A stretch of 41,026 nt of DNA from Kribbella solani (GTDB taxonomy: Bacteria > Actinomycetota > Actinomycetes > Propionibacteriales > Kribbellaceae): contig NZ_JACHNF010000002.1 in NCBI RefSeq assembly GCF_014205295.1, forward strand, positions 1 through 41,026, written 5' to 3'. Position numbers and translations under genes: made by a program. This document shows, one piece after another, positions 37,813 through 41,026 of the stretch. The notes under the pieces were generated by a model that was given only the letters and a program-made list of their open reading frames with translations, was not told where the DNA came from and did not search any database. The number at the start of each line of letters is the position of its first letter. The first letter of the stretch is position 1.

Positions 37813-38381
37813 CGGCCTGTGCTCCGCTCCAGTTCATGCTTCGCCTGGTCGATGAGGGCCTTGGCCTGGCTGATCAGCCGCGCTGCTTCGTGCCGGTGCT
37901 CGTGGTCGGCCGGGCCGTGCCCTTCGGGCCAGTCGGAGTTCATCCAGTCCCGTGCGGTGCTGAGCCCGTTCCTGGCCTCGTTGAGGGCGTCGCGGGTGTT
38001 CTTGGCGATCTCGATCCAGGTCGGCAGTTGCTGTGCCATGGCGCTGGTTCCTTCCGTAGACAGGTCGGGTGTGTTGAGGGTGGCGGCCGCGGTGTCGATG
38101 AGTACGTCGGGCAGGAACGCCTGGACGAGCTCCTCCACCACGCGCTCGTCAGCGTCGTCTCCCGCCGTTTTGCCGGTGGGCAGCTCGTGCAGGGCGCGGG
38201 TACGGCGTCCCAGCTCGTCGACGTCGATGCGACCGTCGATCCACTGGTCCTGCAGCGCCCGGGCGGCGTCGGTCGATCGCCCGCCCTCGAGCTCGGTCGA
38301 ATGCCGGACCGACGCCACCGCGGTGGCGCGTTCCTCGCGCGTCAACTGCGGGTCGGCCTGGTCGTCAGGTTCGGTGGTCAT
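37809..38381 (-). CDS. VbhA-antitoxin-like domain protein (190 aa)
   Basis: Residues about 15-70 (REERATAVASVRHSTELEGG, ARALQDQWIDGRIDVDELGR) follow the VbhA-type antitoxin fold that inhibits Fic toxins via a helix with S-x-x-x-E-G. Here SVRHSTELEGG fits only loosely, and no Fic gene is in the window. A second in-frame ATG at 38039 with AAGGAA nine bases before it could produce a separate 76-residue helical protein. LPDVLIDTAAATL is duplicated as a remnant at 34146-34199. Confidence 0.5.
   Translation of the reverse strand: MTTEPDDQADPQLTREERATAVASVRHSTELEGGRSTDAARALQDQWIDGRIDVDELGRRTRALHELPTGKTAGDDADERVVEELVQAFLPDVLIDTAAATLNTPDLSTEGTSAMAQQLPTWIEIAKNTRDALNEARNGLSTARDWMNSDWPEGHGPADHEHRHEAARLISQAKALIDQAKHELERSTGR
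38092..38114. repeat. 23-bp exact repeat, copy 2
   Basis: Identical to 34174-34196 and inside the VbhA-like gene, where it encodes part of LPDVLIDT. Confidence 0.7.
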
Positions 38382-38432
38382 CCCAGTCCCCTCTCCGGTC
38401 GGGCTCGGAGTCAGTTCGGAGTCGGTTCGGTG

Positions 38433-39227
38433 TCAGTACACCCAGCGGGCGAGCGGGTCGCCGCCGGTCAGGATCGTGTTGACCCTGGTGGCGGTCTTGC
38501 CGTACGCCGTGGTCTGGGCTGAGGTCAGCTCGACGTCGGCGCCGGTGGCGGCACTGGTCCGGACGACGTCGAGCAGGACGGTCGTGTCGTCGTCGGGCGG
38601 CAGGTTCAGCAGGCGGCTGATCCGGGTCAGGGGCTGGATCAGCTCGGTCAGGGGCGGCGGCTCGGATTCGCCGCCGTAGGCGATCTGCTCGAGCAGTTCC
38701 GCCAGATCGGACATCCGCTTGCGGTGCCACGGATTCCCGGCCTCGCGCCGGGCTGCCGGCATCAGCGCCACCTCGAGCTGGACGACCGCGGCCGCAAGCA
38801 ACTCCCGGTCCGCGGCGGCGATCGGCACGGCCCGGAACGGCACGCGTTCGCGGCTGCCGCTGAGCAGCCGGGGCCGGGTGCTGGCGTCCGGCTCGATCCG
38901 GGGCAGCGCCAACTCGTCCACCGCGCCCCGCAGCACCTCCCAGACCCGGTACAACGCAGCCAGTGCCCCGTCGCGGCCCGCGAGCGGCGCCGGCAGCACC
39001 CACGGCTCCGGATCCTCAACCGAGTCCTCCTCGGACACCACGAGGGCCAGCAGGAGCTCCTCCGCGTGCTCGAAGATCGGTCGCAGTTCCTCGACGTCGG
39101 GCACCAGCACCCAGTCCGTCCCGGCTCCTGTCGTACCTGCCGTCGTACCCACCTCTTGTCCTCCTTCGACGCTGCTCGACTGTGGCCGTATCCGTGCCGG
39201 TGATCCGGGGGGTGATTCCGCGGTCAT
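38433..39227 (-). CDS. hypothetical protein (264 aa)
   Basis: Long amphipathic helices dominate (VEELRPIFEHAEELLLALVV, AALYRVWEVLRGAVDELALP, LTELIQPLTRISRLLNLPPD). The C-terminal segment with TSAQTTAYGKTATRVNTILT is unrecognised. Start at 39227 has GGGGG six bases upstream; 39284 is an alternative overlapping the previous gene. Family unknown. Confidence 0.55.
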   Translation of the reverse strand: MTAESPPGSPARIRPQSSSVEGGQEVGTTAGTTGAGTDWVLVPDVEELRPIFEHAEELLLALVVSEEDSVEDPEPWVLPAPLAGRDGALAALYRVWEVLRGAVDELALPRIEPDASTRPRLLSGSRERVPFRAVPIAAADRELLAAAVVQLEVALMPAARREAGNPWHRKRMSDLAELLEQIAYGGESEPPPLTELIQPLTRISRLLNLPPDDDTTVLLDVVRTSAATGADVELTSAQTTAYGKTATRVNTILTGGDPLARWVY

Positions 39228-39276
39228 CGCTGCCCCCAGTGTTCGTGTGCGGATTGGCCGGGCGATTCCGGTGGCA

Positions 39277-39945
39277 TCACCCACGCCCGTCTCCCCCTGC
39301 GCTCTCGGTGGGTTCGGCCTGCATCTCTTGCCAGGTCTCCCGGATCGCTTTGCGGACGATCTGGTCCGTGCGCTGCCTGGTCTCCTCGGAAACCTCGACG
39401 TACGAGCCCCACCGGGTGTGTGCGGCCTGGCGGCTCATGCCGGCGGCCTCGCCGATGTCGGCCCACGTCGCGCCGCCGGTCTTGGCATCGCGCACCGCCT
39501 CATCCAGCGCCTGGCGGGACAGCACCGCGGCCGCGGCCGCGTCCTTCACCCTGCCCAGCCGCCGGTACGGCGCCATGTGCTCGATCCACGCATCGTGCGC
39601 CACGTCCTCCACGTCACGGCCGTCGGGCAGAAACGCGTCGTCGGGGTGGTAGCCACCATCCTCGCCCTGCACCGTGGCATCGCGGTCCCAGCGCTCACCA
39701 CGCCAGCCGCACGTGCACGCCGCCTGCCACCCCGCGAGCTGCTCCCACGCGACCAGCTCGCTCACGTCCTCGTCGCCCGGCGACCGCCCCTCGGCCCAGG
39801 CCGCCGCGGCCCGCACCTGCGCATCCGGCCGCCAGATCCACAGACCGTCCGCGCTCGACGAGCCCGACTCCCGGCCATCCACGGTCACAAACACCGCGTA
39901 CCCCTCGTGATCCTCCAGACCCTCCCCCTCGAACGCCCAGCCCAT
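39277..39945 (-). CDS. HTH-containing hypothetical protein (222 aa), first gene of operon
   Basis: Residues about 150-190 (RQALDEAVRDAKTGGATWAD, IGEAAGMSRQAAHTRWGSYV) are a sigma-factor-like HTH. The N-terminal half includes CTCGWRGERWDRDATV, a CxC zinc-like element, and EHMAPYRRL. GGGAG lies before the chosen ATG at 39945; GTG at 39981 would overlap the repeat array. It is divergent from the SOS-box gene and may bind the 12-bp-phased array between them. Confidence 0.6.
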   Translation of the reverse strand: MGWAFEGEGLEDHEGYAVFVTVDGRESGSSSADGLWIWRPDAQVRAAAAWAEGRSPGDEDVSELVAWEQLAGWQAACTCGWRGERWDRDATVQGEDGGYHPDDAFLPDGRDVEDVAHDAWIEHMAPYRRLGRVKDAAAAAVLSRQALDEAVRDAKTGGATWADIGEAAGMSRQAAHTRWGSYVEVSEETRQRTDQIVRKAIRETWQEMQAEPTESAGGDGRG

Positions 39946-39974
39946 CACCCAACTCCCATCATCGTCACAACTAC

Positions 39975-40036
39975 TTGACACCTTGCTGTCAATACCGTTT
40001 GACGAGAGTCTGTCAGGAAAGGTTGACGGGCGTCAA
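39975..40036. promoter_or_regulatory. five TTGAC-type half-sites with exact 12-bp step
   Basis: TTGACA (39975), TGTCAA (39987), TTGACG (39999), TGTCAG (40011) and TTGACG (40023) alternate in orientation, each separated by six bases; GTCAA at 40032-40036 is out of phase. The region divides the HTH gene (39945) from the SOS-box gene (40116). Some units also look like -35 boxes, so promoter function overlaps. Confidence 0.65.
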
Positions 40037-40079
40037 GTGGTCACTCTTAGCCGATTTGGATCGCAGTCGATCCAGATGG

Positions 40080-40109
40080 TTGGCCATTCTCGAACACATG
40101 TTCGATACT
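40080..40109 (+). promoter_or_regulatory. LexA (SOS) box between -35 and -10 of a leaderless gene
   Basis: TTGGCC (40080-40085), 18 bases, GATACT (40104-40109), then six bases and GTG at 40116. The 16-base TCGAACACATGTTCGA (40090-40105) is an exact match to the actinobacterial LexA consensus TCGAAC-N4-GTTCGA. Repression by LexA and DNA-damage induction are inferred. Confidence 0.75.
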
Positions 40110-40115
40110 GCGGGA

Positions 40116-40445
40116 GTGGGCAAGGCGATCAGCGACCGCTACGGCACCGAAGGGTTCGAGGACAACCGCCCGAAACCGCAGCGGGTCATGAACGAGTCCT
40201 GGCCGGCACCCGAGGTGGCGCGGGCGCTGAAGGACGTTGAGGCGTGGAAGCAGATCGACGTCGAGGCACGAGTGGTCCTCGAGCAGGACGGCCAGCAGGT
40301 GATGCACGGCCGTGCGGTGCGCTGGACCCGGCTGCACGTGTGCGTCCTGCTGCCCGATCGCAGGTTGCTGGTGCCCTACGTGTGGCTCAACCCCAGCGAC
40401 GTACGCCGGACCGAGCAAGCCCCACCCGCGGCACCTGGTTCATGA
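40116..40445 (+). CDS. SOS-regulated hypothetical protein (109 aa)
   Basis: I chose GTG at 40116, six bases after the -10; an ATG at 40098 lies inside the LexA box and would be transcribed only from another start. The product holds AISDRYGTEGFEDNRPKPQR, then WPAPEVARALKDVEAWKQID and VRWTRLHVCVLLPDRRLLVP followed by YVWLNPSDV. The pattern is two helices and a beta sheet. No family recognised. A damage-responsive role is suggested by its promoter only. Confidence 0.6.
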   Translation: MGKAISDRYGTEGFEDNRPKPQRVMNESWPAPEVARALKDVEAWKQIDVEARVVLEQDGQQVMHGRAVRWTRLHVCVLLPDRRLLVPYVWLNPSDVRRTEQAPPAAPGS

Positions 40446-40625
40446 CCCGGACCGACCCCGCGACCGACACCCACACCACCACAGCCCCCCAAGCCCCCCC
40501 CCCCCCCGAGCCCCAGTCCTCAACACACCCGACCGCTAAGCCGCCTCAAACCTCGACAACCACACTCCACTCCAACACCTCTCCACCCACTCCTCCCCCC
40601 TTCACCCCAACCACCACCAACTCTC
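40446..40625. other. C-rich, G-poor tract with a 13-14-base C run
   Basis: From about 40455 to 40625 the plus strand is mostly C and A with very few G, including a homopolymer near 40498-40510. The minus strand therefore carries many G runs able to form a quadruplex. An open frame starting at ATG 40442 (overlapping the SOS gene stop) gives a Thr/Pro low-complexity peptide that I do not trust. Confidence 0.6.
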
Positions 40626-40719
40626 TTTCTGCCCATCCCGACCGACACCTCCCTCGTCGTCGTTGGAGGAGGGAGGTGTCGGTCGGGATGGGCAGAAACC
40701 GCAGGTCACGGACCTGCGG
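40626..40719. repeat. 30-bp perfect inverted repeat followed by a 9-bp hairpin
   Basis: Bases 40626-40655 and 40669-40698 are perfect inverted complements around 13 bases. Directly after, CCGCAGGTC (40699-40707) and GACCTGCGG (40711-40719) pair around ACG. The stem is far longer than a usual terminator. It could be a strong bidirectional terminator, a replication or transfer structure, or a telomere-like palindrome. Confidence 0.85.
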
Positions 40720-40894
40720 GGTGTGGTTCGGAGGATCACCCCAGGAACACCCTAGGAACACCCGCCGGTGGTCGTCACGGCCCGGCACAGCGGCCGCATT
40801 CGTCACTGCGTGACGGTTCGCCGCTCAGACAGAGCGTACGCCGGACAAGCGCCCCGATCAGGCCGGGCACACCGACCGCCGCCAACCTGACTTC

Positions 40895-41026
40895 TCAGTT
40901 CGGGTGCAGGCCCGTGGCCGGGGCGGGCGGGTCCCAGGTATCCCAGTCGGAGCCCTCCAACGCCGTGCCGGTGAGGTCGACGACATCCTCGACTTCACCC
41001 CACTCCCCCGGTTCGGTGTCTGCCGG
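40895..41026 (-). CDS. C-terminal end of an acidic protein, partial
   Basis: The frame entering from the right edge reads PADTEPGEWGEVEDVVDLTG, then TALEGSDWDTWDPPAPATGL and HPN before TGA at 40895-40897. It is acidic and Trp/Pro-rich with strong GC third positions. The gene starts outside the window, so its identity cannot be told. Confidence 0.55.
   Translation of the reverse strand, partial: PADTEPGEWGEVEDVVDLTGTALEGSDWDTWDPPAPATGLHPN

Noticed and set aside
40546..40806. Open frame on the minus strand (86 aa) across the long hairpin
   Set aside because: It covers both arms of the 30-bp inverted repeat and the C-rich tract, has low-complexity Val/Gly sequence and no ribosome site.
40442..40813. 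Plus-strand frame starting at an ATG overlapping the SOS-gene stop
   Set aside because: The product is Thr/Pro low complexity dictated by the C-rich tract and then reads through the hairpin arms; no domain is seen. Coupling alone is not enough.

Overview
The window is high-GC DNA with actinomycete features: GC-rich third codon positions, WhiB-like, BldB/WhiJ-style and Scr1-type XRE proteins, a TraB-type FtsK translocase, and an exact actinobacterial LexA box. A Kribbella/Nocardioides-type host is my guess, from codon style only. The content is that of a plasmid or an integrated plasmid-like element. It has a MobC relaxosome protein at the left edge, a ParB-family protein, a ParA plus ribbon-helix-helix (RHH) partition pair, a winged-helix replication-initiator candidate, a TraB DNA translocase with a downstream membrane protein, a short tyrosine recombinase and several small regulators. 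I saw no rRNA, tRNA, CRISPR array or insertion sequence. Most genes are on the minus strand in tightly coupled operons with ATGA, GTGA or TGATG junctions.

Layout. 1-547: MobC, running off the left edge, with a dyad-rich possible oriT region behind it (548-962). 1010-4406: a six-gene operon with a Pycsar-effector-like membrane protein and a DUF6919-like protein. 4500-4673: a tiny RHH repressor candidate. 4802-9235: a four-gene operon of secreted HNH nuclease, ParB-like protein, CxxC protein and a 618-residue membrane protein. 9408-10372: parA and an RHH centromere-binding candidate. 10402-10638: repeat-rich possible origin. 10639-12408: replication initiator candidate. 12544-17145: TraB transfer operon. 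17312-21428: a run of eleven small genes including two tiny membrane proteins and a WhiB-like protein. 21597-24957: plus-strand regulator genes, a PP2C-like protein and an AAC(3)-like acetyltransferase. 25078-26690: Scr1/DUF5753 plus DUF6879 cassette. 26963-29160: unknown gene and a catalytic-domain-only integrase. 29261-31446: XRE-TPR regulator and small genes. 31732-34548: HEPN-like protein, Phd/RelE toxin-antitoxin and small genes. 34692-36641: zinc-finger UvrD-type helicase. 36774-39945: small-gene operon with a VbhA-like domain. 40116-40445: an SOS-box gene. 40446-40719: C-rich tract and a very long perfect hairpin. 40895-41026: the end of another minus-strand gene.

The most interesting signal is a family of octamers (about TGMCGKCA, itself nearly palindromic) laid end to end with an exact 8-bp step. 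They cluster in front of parA, behind the RHH gene, behind the HNH/ParB operon, and five times inside the coding sequence of the 618-residue membrane protein, always in the same reading frame. This looks like a dispersed centromere/operator set for the ParA-RHH system, partly written inside a gene. A second striking region is the right end. Five TTGAC-type half-sites alternate at an exact 12-bp step, an exact LexA box sits between the -35 and -10 of a probably leaderless gene, and a 30-bp perfect inverted repeat follows a strongly C-rich tract.
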